Part shown: positions 26,180 to 34,737 of the stretch, piece by piece
Layout of the letters: every line of letters starts with the position of its first letter
Numbering within the stretch: position 1 is the stretch's first letter
NCBI RefSeq assembly: GCF_003952385.1
Contig: NZ_CP034444.1
Span: forward strand, 3,472,001 to 3,536,000
Direction: 5' to 3'
Length of the DNA: 64,000 bases
DNA from: Mesorhizobium sp. M1D.F.Ca.ET.043.01.1.1
Lineage (GTDB): Bacteria; Pseudomonadota; Alphaproteobacteria; Rhizobiales; Rhizobiaceae
Program-made: the position numbers and the translations under genes
The notes under the pieces: model-generated
The model's input: only the letters and a program-made list of their open reading frames with translations
Told to the model about the DNA's origin: nothing
Database searches by the model: none

Positions 26180-27181
26180 ATGACAACGATTGCCGATGTC
26201 GCACGCTACGCGGGGGTGTCCGTCGCAACGGTCTCGCATGTGATGAACCGCACGCGCCATGTCGAGCCGGAGACGGCCGAGCGCGTGCGCGCGGCGATCA
26301 CCGCCTTGCGCTACAGCCCGAATTCGCTGGCGCGCAGCCTCAGGCGCGGCGAGACCAAGACCATCGGCCTGCTGCTCCCCGACAATTCCAATCCGTTCTT
26401 CGCCAGCGTGGCGCGCCAGATCGAGGATGCGGGCTTCGTCGCCGGCTATACGGTGATCCTGTGCAATTCCGACGGCAGCGCCGAGAAGGAGGAGCGCTAT
26501 CTGTCGGTGCTGATGGCCAAGCAGATCGACGGGCTGATCTTCGCCGGCTCGTCCGACCATGCGCGGGTGTTTGCGAGCCTCTCCGCCGCGGTGCCGGCGG
26601 TGCTGCTCGACCGCGAGATCCATTCGGTCAATGTCGATTCCGTGCTGGTCGACCATGATCACGGCGGCTATCTCGCCGGGTGCCATCTGGTCGGGCTCGG
26701 CCACAAAAGGATCGGCGTCATCGGCGGCCCGCGCGATTCGAGCTCCAGCCCTGCCCGCCTGCGCGGCTTTACCCGCGCGCTCGAGGAAGCAGGCCTCGCA
26801 CTGCCCCCCTCGTCGGTGGTCGATTCCGACTATCATTTCGCCGGCGGGCGGCTGGCGATGGAGCGGCTGCTGGAACAGGCGCCGGAGATCACAGCGGTGT
26901 TCGCCTGCAACGACCTGATGGCCATGGGCGCCATCACCGCGCTGCGCTCGCGCGGTTTGCGGGTGCCAGACGACATGTCGCTGATCGGCTTCGACGACAT
27001 TCCCTACGCCGTCACCACCTGGCCGCCGCTGACGACGATCGCCCAGCCGGTCGAGAAGATCGGCACGCGGGCGGTGAGCCTGCTGCTCGAGCGCGTCGTC
27101 GAGCCGGAAGCGCCCTCGCGCCGCGAGGTGCTGACGCCAGTCCTGGTCGAGAGGGAAAGCTGCGCGCCCTTGCGCGGATAA
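26180..27181 (+). CDS. LacI family transcriptional regulator
   Basis: A 333-residue repressor with the N-terminal LacI helix-turn-helix and hinge (TIADVARYAGVSVATVSHVM, residues 3-22) and a C-terminal periplasmic-binding-like sensor (IGLLLPDNSNPFFASVARQI, MAMGAITALRSRGLRVPDDM, LIGFDDIPYA). It is the last gene of the ribose-type ABC operon, so it is likely to bind the 26-bp palindrome at 22428 and release it when the imported sugar binds. That regulatory link is inferred from position and site symmetry. Confidence 0.93.
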   Translation: MTTIADVARYAGVSVATVSHVMNRTRHVEPETAERVRAAITALRYSPNSLARSLRRGETKTIGLLLPDNSNPFFASVARQIEDAGFVAGYTVILCNSDGSAEKEERYLSVLMAKQIDGLIFAGSSDHARVFASLSAAVPAVLLDREIHSVNVDSVLVDHDHGGYLAGCHLVGLGHKRIGVIGGPRDSSSSPARLRGFTRALEEAGLALPPSSVVDSDYHFAGGRLAMERLLEQAPEITAVFACNDLMAMGAITALRSRGLRVPDDMSLIGFDDIPYAVTTWPPLTTIAQPVEKIGTRAVSLLLERVVEPEAPSRREVLTPVLVERESCAPLRG

Positions 27182-27183
27182 AG

Positions 27184-27588
27184 TCAGGAGAAGCCAACGG
27201 GCTGAGGACCGGGCATGGACTTCCGGTCCGGTTCAGATGGCTTGTGGCGCTGGAACAGATCCATGTGGTCGGTTCCCCAGATCCGCAGCGCCTGGATGAT
27301 CGGCTCAAGGCTGCGTCCCAGCTCGGATACGCTGTATTCAACCTTCGGCGGCACCTGCGCGTAGACGGTGCGGGTCACCAGTCCGTCGATCTCCAGATCG
27401 CGTAGCTGGTTGGTCAGCATTCGCGGCGTCAGACCGGGAACAAGCCGGCGAATTTCATTGAAGCGCGCGGTGCCCGCAAGCAAGTGATGCAGGATGACGG
27501 ACTTCCACTTGCCGTCGATGAGGCTGATCGCGGCTTCCACGGCGCAGCCGGGATTGCAGTCGAACCGGGAATGCCGGGGTTTGGCCAA
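27184..27588 (-). CDS. HxlR family transcriptional regulator
   Basis: A 134-residue winged-helix regulator with the HxlR/DUF24 pattern: CNPGCAVEAAISLIDGKWKS, FNEIRRLVPGLTPRMLTNQL and an EYSVSELGRSLEPII segment. Family members respond to aldehydes, quinones or oxidants and often sit divergent to oxidoreductase genes. That is the arrangement here, 93 bases from an alcohol dehydrogenase-like gene. Its stop is 2 bases from the convergent LacI stop. Confidence 0.9.
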   Translation of the reverse strand: MAKPRHSRFDCNPGCAVEAAISLIDGKWKSVILHHLLAGTARFNEIRRLVPGLTPRMLTNQLRDLEIDGLVTRTVYAQVPPKVEYSVSELGRSLEPIIQALRIWGTDHMDLFQRHKPSEPDRKSMPGPQPVGFS

Positions 27589-27591
27589 ATC

Positions 27592-27627
27592 AGTATCCTT
27601 TCGATACTAGATGCAATATTTGTGCAT
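27592..27627. promoter_or_regulatory. Inverted repeats in the HxlR/alcohol dehydrogenase intergenic region
   Basis: Two short inverted repeats lie side by side: AGTATC-CTTTC-GATACT at 27592-27608 and ATGCA-ATATTTG-TGCAT at 27611-27627. The first is 4 bases upstream of the HxlR start and the second 54 bases upstream of the reductase start. They are candidate HxlR operators; no half-site consensus is known to me for this member. Confidence 0.5.
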
Positions 27628-27681
27628 ATTACGCGTTTTGATCATATGCGCTAGCTAGGACCCAGACAAGGAGATCCATCA

Positions 27682-28704
27682 ATGCGCGCAATTGCCTATC
27701 AAAAACCCTCGCCGATCACCGACGACGCCTCGCTCGTCGACATCGACCTGCCTGAACCGTCGCCCGACGGGCATGACATTCTGGTCGAGGTGAAGGCCGT
27801 CTCGGTCAATCCCGTGGACTACAAGATCCGCCGCAGCACGCCGCCGCAGGGTGGCGACTGGAAGGTCCTCGGCTGGGACGCGTCAGGCGTCGTCCGGGCA
27901 GTCGGCAAGGATGTGACGCTGTTCCAGCCGGGCGATCCCGTCTTCTATGCCGGTTCGATCACCCGGCCGGGCAGCAATGCCCAGCTTCACCTCGTCGACG
28001 AACGGATCGTCGGGCCGAAGCCGCAGACGCTGGACTGGGCCGAAGCGGCGGCCTTGCCTTTGACGGCGATCACCGCCTGGGAATCGCTCTTTGACCGGCT
28101 CGACGTGAAGAAGATTGTTCCGGGGGCAGCCCCTGCCGTCCTGATCGTCGGCGGCGCCGGCGGTGTCGGTTCGATCGCCGTCCAGATCGCGCGGCAATTG
28201 ACCGACTTGACGGTCATCGCCACCGCATCCCGGCCGGAGACGCACGAATGGGTGCGCAAGCTTGGCGCGCACCATGTGATCGACCATTCGAAGCCGCTGG
28301 CGGCGGAGGTCGCCGCACTTGGCATCGGCGCGCCGGCATTCGTCTTTTCCACCACGCAGACCGGACAGCACGTCAAGGAAATCGCCGAGCTGATCGCGCC
28401 GCAAGGCCGCTTCGGTCTGATCGACGATCCCGGCGCGTTCGACATCATGCTGTTCAAGCGCAAATCGGTGTCGATCCACCACGAACTCATGTTCACCCGC
28501 TCGATCTTCGGCACGCCGGACATGGCAGAGCAAGGCAGGCTCCTCAAGGAGGTGTCGCGACTGGTCGATGCGGGCCGCCTGAGGACGACGCTCACCCGGC
28601 GCCTGTCGCCGATCAACGCGGCCAACCTCAAGATTGCGCATGCGCTGCTGGAAAGCGGCACGGCCCGCGGCAAGATCGTGCTCGAAGGCTTCGCGGCAAA
28701 ATGA
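27682..28704 (+). CDS. Zinc-type alcohol dehydrogenase-like / quinone oxidoreductase (MDR family)
   Basis: A 340-residue medium-chain reductase. The N-terminal GroES-like domain includes VNPVDYKIRRSTPPQGG and LGWDASGVVRAVGKDV. The NADPH fold has VLIVGGAGGVGSIAVQIARQ. The catalytic zinc ligands of classical alcohol dehydrogenases are not evident, so this is the quinone oxidoreductase / YogA-like branch. An AAGGAGATC ribosome site precedes the ATG. It is divergent from the HxlR gene, which probably controls it. Confidence 0.92.
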   Translation: MRAIAYQKPSPITDDASLVDIDLPEPSPDGHDILVEVKAVSVNPVDYKIRRSTPPQGGDWKVLGWDASGVVRAVGKDVTLFQPGDPVFYAGSITRPGSNAQLHLVDERIVGPKPQTLDWAEAAALPLTAITAWESLFDRLDVKKIVPGAAPAVLIVGGAGGVGSIAVQIARQLTDLTVIATASRPETHEWVRKLGAHHVIDHSKPLAAEVAALGIGAPAFVFSTTQTGQHVKEIAELIAPQGRFGLIDDPGAFDIMLFKRKSVSIHHELMFTRSIFGTPDMAEQGRLLKEVSRLVDAGRLRTTLTRRLSPINAANLKIAHALLESGTARGKIVLEGFAAK

Positions 28705-28758
28705 GGGAGCAGGACCAGGCTTCCGCGGGGGTCGCTTGATCGGCGACCGATGCCGGCC

Positions 28759-29817
28759 TCACGCGGCCGGCTGCATCTGCGCTCTCAGCAGCATGCCGAA
28801 CAGGTCGCGCGGCTCGTCGGGGTCGGCGAGGAGGTCGAGCTCCTCATAGAGGCCGGTGGTCTGGAGCTGGTCGCGGACATAGCGCAGCGCGGAAAAATCC
28901 TCGGTGGCGAAGCCGACGGAATCGAACAGCGTGATCTGCTCCGGCGTCTTGCGGCCCTCGGCTTGGCCGGTCATCACCTGCCACAGCTCGGTCACCGGAT
29001 GGTCGGCGTCGAGCTGCTGGATCTCGCCCTCGATGCGCGTCTGCGGCGGAAACTCGACGAAGATGTCGGAGCGCAACAGGATGTCGCGATGCAGCTCGGT
29101 CTTGCCGGGGCAGTCGCCGCCGACCGCGTTGATGTGCACGCCGGAGCCGACCATATTGTCGGTGAGGATCGTGGCGTACTGCTTGTCGGCGGTCACGGTG
29201 GTGATGATGTCGACGCCTTCCACCGCGTCCTGTCCGGTCTGGCAGATGGCGATGTCGAAACCCTTGCCGGCGAGGTTGCGGGCGCATTTTTCCGAGGCCG
29301 AACGGTCGATGTCGTAGAGCCGCAGCCGGTCGATGCCGAGCAGCGCCTTGAAGGCGATGGCCTGGAACTCGGACTGGGCGCCGTTGCCGATGATGGCCAT
29401 GGCTCTGCTGCCCTTGGGCGCCAGGTATTTGGCGGCGACGGCGGAGGTGGCGGCGGTGCGCAGCGCCGTCAGGATCGTCATTTCAGTCAAGAGCATCGGA
29501 TAGCCGGAACCGACATCGGCGAGCACGCCGAAGGCGGTGACCGTCTGGCGGCCCTCGCGCATGTTCTTCGGATGGCCGTTGACATATTTGAAGCCGTACA
29601 TCTTGCCGTCGCTGGTCGGCATCAGCTCGATGACGCCGTCATGGCTGTGCGAGGCGATGCGCGGCGTCTTGTCGAACAGCTCCCAGCGGCGGAAATCCTC
29701 CTCGATATAGGCGGCGAGCTCGGTGAGAAAGCGCTCGACGCCGATGGCGAGCACCAGCTTCATCATGCGGTCGACGCTGACGAAGGGGACGATGGCAAGG
29801 CGCGAAGGCTGGGTCAT
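28759..29817 (-). CDS. ocd: Ornithine cyclodeaminase
   Basis: A 352-residue member of the ornithine cyclodeaminase / mu-crystallin family, the usual length. It has the NAD-binding region (AMAIIGNGAQSEFQAIAFKA) and the substrate-side segments (HSHDGVIELMPTSDGKMYGF, GGDCPGKTELHRDILLRSDI). It converts ornithine to proline and ammonia. It starts 2 bases beyond the arginase stop, so the two steps arginine to ornithine to proline are translationally coupled. A divergent Lrp regulator lies upstream of the pair, as in the arginine catabolic loci of other rhizobia. Confidence 0.93.
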   Translation of the reverse strand: MTQPSRLAIVPFVSVDRMMKLVLAIGVERFLTELAAYIEEDFRRWELFDKTPRIASHSHDGVIELMPTSDGKMYGFKYVNGHPKNMREGRQTVTAFGVLADVGSGYPMLLTEMTILTALRTAATSAVAAKYLAPKGSRAMAIIGNGAQSEFQAIAFKALLGIDRLRLYDIDRSASEKCARNLAGKGFDIAICQTGQDAVEGVDIITTVTADKQYATILTDNMVGSGVHINAVGGDCPGKTELHRDILLRSDIFVEFPPQTRIEGEIQQLDADHPVTELWQVMTGQAEGRKTPEQITLFDSVGFATEDFSALRYVRDQLQTTGLYEELDLLADPDEPRDLFGMLLRAQMQPAA

Positions 29818-29819
29818 GA

Positions 29820-30752
29820 TCAGAGGCTTCCGGAATGGCTGCGGGTCGGGCGGTCCATGATGCGGCGGCCCATCAGGCTGGCGGTGAGGTCGACCATCAG
29901 CGTCGCGGTGCGGCCGCGCTCGTCGAGGAACGGGTTCAGCTCGACAAGGTCGAGGCTGGAGACCAGGCCGCTGTCGGACAGCATCTCCATCACCAGATGC
30001 GCCTCGCGGAAGGTGGCGCCGCCGGGCACGGTGGTGCCGACCGCCGGCGCGATCGACGGGTCGAGGAAATCGACGTCGAGGCTGACATGCAGGAGCCCGT
30101 TTGCCGCTTCGACTTTGGCCAGGAAAGCGCGCAGCAGCGGGGCGATGCCGTGCTCGTCGATGGCGCGCATGTCATGCACGGTCACGCCCGCCTCTTTCAG
30201 CGCGCGGCGCTCGGCCGGATCGACGCTGCGCAGGCCGATCGTGCAGATGCGGGCCGGGTCGACGGCGGCCGGCAGATCCGGAAAATAGCCCTGGAAACCT
30301 ACCTGTCCGCTGGCATAGGCGAGCGGCACGCCGTGCAGATTGCCGCTGGTGGTGGTGTCGAGCGTGTGGAAATCCGGATGCGCGTCGAGCCACAGCACGA
30401 AGAGCGGCCGGCCGCGCTCGGCCGCGCGGCGCGCCACGCCGGACACCGTGCCGGCGGAGATCGAGTGGTCGCCGCCGAGGAAGATCGGCATGGCATCCCT
30501 CGAAGCCGCATAGGCGGTCTCGGCGATCGCCGTCGTCCAGGCGGAAATCTCCGGCAGCGCCTTGAGCGCAAGATTGCCATGCGCGACGGCGCGCGCCTGA
30601 GCCTTCTCGACCGCGCCCCAGTCCTCGACCTCGTGGCCGAGCTCCGACAGCACCGAGACGAGCCCGGCGGTGCGCAGCGCGCTCGGCCCCATCTCGCATC
30701 CCATCCTGCCCGCGCCGTCCTGCACCGGCGCGCCGACGATCCTGCAGCGCAT
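29820..30752 (-). CDS. rocF: Arginase
   Basis: A 310-residue arginase with the three manganese-binding motifs of the ureohydrolase fold: FLGGDHSIS, LWLDAHPDFHT and SLDVDFLDPSIAPAVGT. It hydrolyses arginine to ornithine and urea. The frame is open to 30845, but the protein core starts at this ATG. The ribosome site is poor (AAAAAGAA), so expression could depend on the long leader. It forms a pair with ornithine cyclodeaminase and faces an Lrp regulator across 148 bases. Confidence 0.94.
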   Translation of the reverse strand: MRCRIVGAPVQDGAGRMGCEMGPSALRTAGLVSVLSELGHEVEDWGAVEKAQARAVAHGNLALKALPEISAWTTAIAETAYAASRDAMPIFLGGDHSISAGTVSGVARRAAERGRPLFVLWLDAHPDFHTLDTTTSGNLHGVPLAYASGQVGFQGYFPDLPAAVDPARICTIGLRSVDPAERRALKEAGVTVHDMRAIDEHGIAPLLRAFLAKVEAANGLLHVSLDVDFLDPSIAPAVGTTVPGGATFREAHLVMEMLSDSGLVSSLDLVELNPFLDERGRTATLMVDLTASLMGRRIMDRPTRSHSGSL

Positions 30753-30900
30753 GATTCTTTTTAGCCCTTTTGCGAATAGACCTTGCGATTTGATCGAGAG
30801 AGTGAACCATCGCGGCCTGGCGGTTTGAATAGGGAAAATTGGCATTTCGAAAAGCTTGATCTATCATATTGCGCAGATGTCCTGATCGAAATGGAAAAGC

Positions 30901-31341
30901 ATGGATGCGCTCGACGAAAGGCTGGTGACGCTACTGAGGCACGATGCGCGGCGCAGCGTCTCCGATCTCGCGCTCGATCTCGGCGTCTCGCGCGCGACGG
31001 TCAGGGCGCGCATGGAGCGGCTGGAGAAATCCGGCGAGATCATCGGCTACACGGTGGTGCTGCGCGCCGACGCGGTCGACCAGAGGATACGCGGCGTCAT
31101 GCTGATCGAGATCGAGGGCCATGCCGCCGACCGCGTGATCAGGGCGCTCGGCGGCTTTCCCGAGGTGTCCACCATCCACACCACCAACGGCCGCTGGGAC
31201 CTGGTGGTCGAGCTCGGCACCGCATCGCTGACCGATTTCGACGCCGTGCTGCGGCGGATAAGGCTGATCCCCGGCATCACTGGCAGCGAGACGAGCCTGC
31301 TCTTGGCGACGCCGCGGACGACCAGGGCAAGGCTGGGGTAG
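30901..31341 (+). CDS. Lrp/AsnC family transcriptional regulator (arginine catabolism)
   Basis: A 146-residue Lrp-type regulator: N-terminal helix-turn-helix (LVTLLRHDARRSVSDLALDL and VSRATVRARMERLEKSGEI) and a RAM domain with STIHTTNGRWDLVVELGT. GGAAAAGC lies just before the ATG. It is divergent from arginase-ornithine cyclodeaminase and is the likely arginine- or ornithine-responsive activator of that pair. It is a paralogue of the Lrp protein encoded at 5648. Confidence 0.92.
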   Translation: MDALDERLVTLLRHDARRSVSDLALDLGVSRATVRARMERLEKSGEIIGYTVVLRADAVDQRIRGVMLIEIEGHAADRVIRALGGFPEVSTIHTTNGRWDLVVELGTASLTDFDAVLRRIRLIPGITGSETSLLLATPRTTRARLG

Positions 31342-31374
31342 GCTCTTTTTGGGGAAGCGCCAGCCCAGACGCGA

Positions 31375-31400
31375 AAAAGCCGCGGCGAACCGCGGCTTTT
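31375..31400. terminator. Bidirectional rho-independent terminator
   Basis: An 11-bp perfect stem, AAAAGCCGCGG-CGAA-CCGCGGCTTTT, with T-runs in both directions. It lies between the Lrp gene (plus strand) and the tRNA-Gly gene (minus strand) and could end both transcripts. Confidence 0.85.
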
Positions 31401-31427
31401 CGTTTGCTTGATCCTCGGTGAGGAAAC

Positions 31428-31502
31428 TGGAGCGGGTGAGGCGATTCGAACGCCCGACCCCAACCTTGGCAAGGTTGTGCTCTACCCCTGAGCTACACCC
31501 GC
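31428..31502 (-). tRNA. tRNA-Gly(GCC)
   Basis: A 75-base tRNA including an encoded CCA end. Reading the minus strand, the acceptor stem pairs GCGGGTG with CACCCGC, the D-arm contains GTAGCTCAGGGGTAGAGC, the anticodon stem-loop CCTTGCCAAGG carries GCC, and the T-arm contains GGGCGTTCGAATCGCC. It is isolated, with a terminator just downstream. No integrated element or attachment-site duplication is seen next to it. Confidence 0.95.
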
Positions 31503-31645
31503 TCGCGCGGCCTTGGGCCGCAAGCCGCGCCTATATGGCCGAAGAGCGCGCCGATTGCAACAGGGAAATGACGGTCTTTTTGGAGCTAGCTCTTCATGCG
31601 CAGACGGTTCGTTTCGAACCGGCGGAGTCCGTTGGGCCACTCAAA

Positions 31646-31765
31646 GCGTCTTGCGCAATTCCGGGCGTCTTGCGCAATTCCGGGCGTCTTTGCGCAACTC
31701 CGGGGCGTCTTTGCGCAACTCCGGGGCGTCTTGCGCAATTCAGGGCGCGTCTTACGCAATTGCGG
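31646..31765. repeat. Tandem array of six 19-21-base units
   Basis: The unit GCGTCTTGCGCAATTCCGG occurs at 31646 and 31665. Longer variants GCGTCTTTGCGCAACTCCGG occur at 31684 and 31705, another at 31726 and a last one at 31747 (GCGTCTTACGCAATTGCGG), which runs directly into repeat D4. The GCAATTCCGG part is the outer end of the family D palindrome. Spacer sequences are absent. Confidence 0.85.
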
Positions 31766-31800
31766 ACGGAAACCGCTTCGCGCTTTTTCTCGAATTGCTC
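31755..31800. repeat. Family D palindromic repeat, copy D4
   Basis: CGCAATTGCGGACGGAAACC on the left and CTTTTTCTCGAATTGCTC on the right. The tandem array abuts and merges with its left end. The 365-base gap between tRNA-Gly and the deacylase gene holds this and the array; the rest shows nothing recognisable. Confidence 0.8.
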
Positions 31801-31867
31801 CGGCGATCTTGCCGCGAGGGGATGGTTGGCCGTAAACGGCATATCCTTCCCGACGATGCGAGGACCG

Positions 31868-32368
31868 ATGCCGAAGACCGAAGCCGAGCTTTACGCCTTT
31901 CTTGCCGATCTCGGCATCTCCGTCTCGACGGTGCGCCATCCGCCCTTGTTCACGGTCGCCGATTCGCAGGCGCTGCGCGGCGAGATCCCGGGCGGCCACA
32001 CCAAGAACCTCTTCCTCAAGGACAAGAAGGACAATTTCTTCCTCGTCACTGTCGGCGAGGAGGCGGAGGTCGATCTCAAGCAGATCCATCATCTGATCGG
32101 CGCCGCCGGCCGCGTTTCGTTCGGCAAGCCGGAAATGCTGATGGAGCTGCTTGGCGTCATTCCGGGCGCCGTCACCGTGTTCGGCCTGATCAACGACACG
32201 GCCGGGCGGGTGAAGGTGTTTCTCGACCAGGAATTGATGAGCCACGAGGTCATCAACGGCCATCCGCTGACCAATGAGGCGACGACGACCATCGCCGCCG
32301 CCGATCTCGTCAGATTCGTCGAGGCAACCGGCCACGATGCTGTTATCTTGAAAGTCTCACTATCTTGA
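31868..32368 (+). CDS. YbaK/ProX-type prolyl-tRNA deacylase
   Basis: A 166-residue single-domain protein of the YbaK/ProX family. Characteristic segments are HPPLFTVADSQALRGEIPGG, TKNLFLKDKKDNFFLVTV with the conserved Lys, and GRVSFGKPEMLMELLGVIPG. Family members hydrolyse mischarged Ala-tRNA(Pro) in trans. An upstream ATG at 31856 is open, but the one chosen has GAGGA before it and begins with the family core. The gene is preceded by the repeat patch and has no evident operon partner. Confidence 0.9.
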   Translation: MPKTEAELYAFLADLGISVSTVRHPPLFTVADSQALRGEIPGGHTKNLFLKDKKDNFFLVTVGEEAEVDLKQIHHLIGAAGRVSFGKPEMLMELLGVIPGAVTVFGLINDTAGRVKVFLDQELMSHEVINGHPLTNEATTTIAAADLVRFVEATGHDAVILKVSLS

Positions 32369-32467
32369 AAGTCGGGGCCTGATCGCCACATGGATGGCGA
32401 AACCGAACTCCGACAATGACGCGCCGCGCCTTCATGCCGGCGGCGGCGCGACCGAAAGGGCGACGAC

Positions 32468-33463
32468 ATGAGTGACAACAACCCGTTCAGCGGCTCATTT
32501 GGCGGCAATGCCGGCCAGTACGCCCAATCCGTCCAGTATGGCGGGGCAGACCGCGCCAAGGCATCGCTCGGCGAGGCGCCGGCGGCGGCCGACCTGATCA
32601 AGGACACCACGACCGCCACATTCGCGGCCGACGTCATCCAGGAATCGCGCCGCCAGCCGGTGCTGGTCGACTTCTGGGCGCCCTGGTGCGGTCCCTGCAA
32701 GCAGCTGACGCCGCAGCTCGAAAAGGCGGTCAAGGCCGCCGGCGGCAAGATCAAGCTGGTCAAGATGAACATCGACGACCATCCCTCGATCGCCGGCCAG
32801 CTCGGCATCCAGTCGATACCCGCGGTCATCGCCTTCAAGGACGGCCAGCCGGTCGACGGCTTCATGGGCGCCATTCCCGAAAGCCAGATCACGCAGTTCA
32901 TCCAGAAGGTAGGCGGCAAGGGCGGCGGCGGCGCGCCGCAGATCACCGAAGCGCTGGCCGCGGCCGCCGAGGCACGCGAGGCGGGCGACGTCCACACCGC
33001 TGCCGACATCTATGACGCGATCCTCGAGCAGGCGCCCGAGACCATCGAGGCGATCGCCGGGCTGGGCGAGATCCTGTTCGAGGCCGGCGACAGCCAGGGC
33101 GCCGAGGCGGTGCTTGCGAAGGCGCCCGAGGACAAGAAGGACGCGCCGGCGCTTAGCGCCCTGCGCGCCAGGATGACGCTGGCGGCGGAAGCGGCCGCGC
33201 TCGGCAATCCGGCAGAGTTCGAGCGCCGGCTCGCCGCCGATCCGAACGATCATCAGGCGCGGTTCGACCTGGCGATGGTGCAGAATGCGCACGGCCAGAA
33301 GACGCAGGCCGCCGACAACCTGCTGGCCATCATCAAGGCCGACCGGACCTGGAACGACGACGGCGCCCGGGCGCAGCTCTTGAAGTTCTTCGAGGCCTGG
33401 GGGATGACCGACGAGGCGACGCTGGCGGCACGGCGCAAGCTGTCGTCGCTGTTGTTTTCCTGA
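32468..33463 (+). CDS. YbbN-like thioredoxin with TPR region (co-chaperone type)
   Basis: A 331-residue protein with an N-terminal thioredoxin fold and an intact redox motif, WAPWCGPCKQL (Cys74, Cys77), followed by a helical tetratricopeptide region from about residue 160 (AAEAREAGDVHTAADIYDAI). The architecture is that of CnoX/YbbN, a holdase-type chaperedoxin that helps GroEL clients; the E. coli protein lacks the CxxC activity that is present here. The next genes encode a Lon-substrate-binding-domain protein and a Trm112-like protein, a conserved order in rhizobia. Confidence 0.92.
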   Translation: MSDNNPFSGSFGGNAGQYAQSVQYGGADRAKASLGEAPAAADLIKDTTTATFAADVIQESRRQPVLVDFWAPWCGPCKQLTPQLEKAVKAAGGKIKLVKMNIDDHPSIAGQLGIQSIPAVIAFKDGQPVDGFMGAIPESQITQFIQKVGGKGGGGAPQITEALAAAAEAREAGDVHTAADIYDAILEQAPETIEAIAGLGEILFEAGDSQGAEAVLAKAPEDKKDAPALSALRARMTLAAEAAALGNPAEFERRLAADPNDHQARFDLAMVQNAHGQKTQAADNLLAIIKADRTWNDDGARAQLLKFFEAWGMTDEATLAARRKLSSLLFS

Positions 33464-33627
33464 GCGCTTTGCCGGCTCTATTGCCGGGCGGGCTTGCGCG
33501 AGGCGGCAACTGCGCCAGATAGTGGGCTTGCCCGGCCGGCGAACGGGTCGGACAAGCCGGGGCTGCGTCGGAGGAGATCGCCGGTTTCACACGCTGGCCG
33601 GCGACGACGCCTTTTTGGAGGGTTGAA

Positions 33628-34299
33628 GTGCAGGTCGGAAACGCCCGCTACCGGCTCGCGAGGGATCTGCCGTCGACGATCCCGGTGTTTCCGCTCGCCG
33701 GAGCGCTGCTCTTGCCGGGTGGCCGCATGCCGCTCAATATTTTCGAACCGCGCTATCTGCAGATGATCGACCAGGCGATGGCCGGGCCCCGGCTGATCGG
33801 CATGATCCAGCCAAGCCTCGACGGCGCGTTGCGCGACGATGGCGAGCCGGAGCTTTGCAGCGTCGGCTGCGCCGGGCGCATCATCTCGCTCGCCGAGACC
33901 GGCGACGGGCGCTACCTGATCTCGCTGCAAGGGGTCTGCCGCTTCCGCGTCACGCAGGAGCTGACGGTCAAGACGCCGTTCAGGCAATGCCGGATCGCGC
34001 CCTTCCTCGCCGATCTCGAGGAGGACCCGGCCGGGGCCGAGGTCGACCGGCCGGCGCTGCTCAAGGCGTTCCGCGCCTATCTGCAGGCCAATGACCTCGA
34101 GGCCGACTGGGAAAGCGTCAGCCGCGCCGAGAACGCCATGCTGGTCAACGCGCTGTCGATGATGGCGCCCTATGGGCCGGCCGAGAAGCAGGCGCTGCTC
34201 GAAGCGGCGGACCTGAAGACGCGCGCCGAGACGCTGATCGCCATCACCGAGATAACGCTGGCGCGCGAGGATGAGGATTTTGGGTCAAGCCTGCAATAG
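33628..34299 (+). CDS. Lon protease N-terminal substrate-binding domain protein
   Basis: A 223-residue protein consisting of the Lon N-terminal (LAN) domain without ATPase or protease parts. Visible family segments are PVFPLAGALLLPGGRMPLNI, FEPRYLQMIDQAM and YLISLQGVCRFRVTQE. Such stand-alone domains are common in alphaproteobacteria and their function is unknown. The start follows GGAGGG with a suitable spacer. It lies between the YbbN-like gene and the Trm112-like gene. Confidence 0.9.
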   Translation: MQVGNARYRLARDLPSTIPVFPLAGALLLPGGRMPLNIFEPRYLQMIDQAMAGPRLIGMIQPSLDGALRDDGEPELCSVGCAGRIISLAETGDGRYLISLQGVCRFRVTQELTVKTPFRQCRIAPFLADLEEDPAGAEVDRPALLKAFRAYLQANDLEADWESVSRAENAMLVNALSMMAPYGPAEKQALLEAADLKTRAETLIAITEITLAREDEDFGSSLQ

Positions 34300-34326
34300 A
34301 TGCAGTTGGACAAAGGAAAAAGAGCG

Positions 34327-34572
34327 ATGGCGGCGGATGGACGTGACGCGCGGAAGGCCACGGTCGACCCGAAGCTGCTGGAACTGCTCGCCTGCCCGCT
34401 GACCAAGGGGCCGCTGACCTGGGACGCGGAGCGCGGCGAGCTGATCTCGCGCGTGGCCAAGCTTGCCTATCCGGTGCGCGACGGCATCCCGATCATGCTG
34501 CCTTCGGAGGCGCGCACGATCTCGGCCGAAGATGCGCTGCCGCCGCCACCGCGGCTGAGTGGGCCGTCGTGA
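34327..34572 (+). CDS. Trm112/UPF0434 family small protein
   Basis: An 81-residue protein with the family core [20 protein letters not shown] and [16 protein letters not shown]. In eukaryotes and archaea Trm112 activates methyltransferases; the bacterial forms are shorter and their partners are largely undefined. An ATG nine codons upstream is open but has no ribosome site, while AAAGGAAAAAG precedes the start used here. It follows the Lon-domain gene by 27 bases. Confidence 0.88.
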   Translation: MAADGRDARKATVDPKLLELLACPLTKGPLTWDAERGELISRVAKLAYPVRDGIPIMLPSEARTISAEDALPPPPRLSGPS

Positions 34573-34625
34573 GCGATAGCTGCAACGACGTAGAGGGGGG
34601 CGCTGTCCGCCGCCGACATCCAGGT

Positions 34626-34675
34626 TAGAGCAATTCCAGGAAAAGTGCGTAGCGGCTTTCCGTCCGGAATTGCGC
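34626..34675. repeat. Family D palindromic repeat, copy D5
   Basis: AGAGCAATTCCAGGAAAAGT on the left and GGCTTTCCGTCCGGAATTGC on the right, inverted relative to D1 and D6. It lies between the convergent Trm112-like and dnaE2 genes. Confidence 0.85.
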
Positions 34676-34737
34676 AAAAACAAACGCTTAGAGCGGGCCG
34701 GCTATTCTTTGAAAAGCTGCACCGCTCTGGGTTCCTG

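Noticed and set aside
31428..31502. tRNA-Gly as an integration site of an island
   Set aside because: No integrase gene, direct repeat of the tRNA end or change of base composition is seen next to it.
31646..31765. Possible CRISPR array
   Set aside because: Units follow each other without spacers, vary in length and derive from a family D repeat end. No cas genes are in the window.
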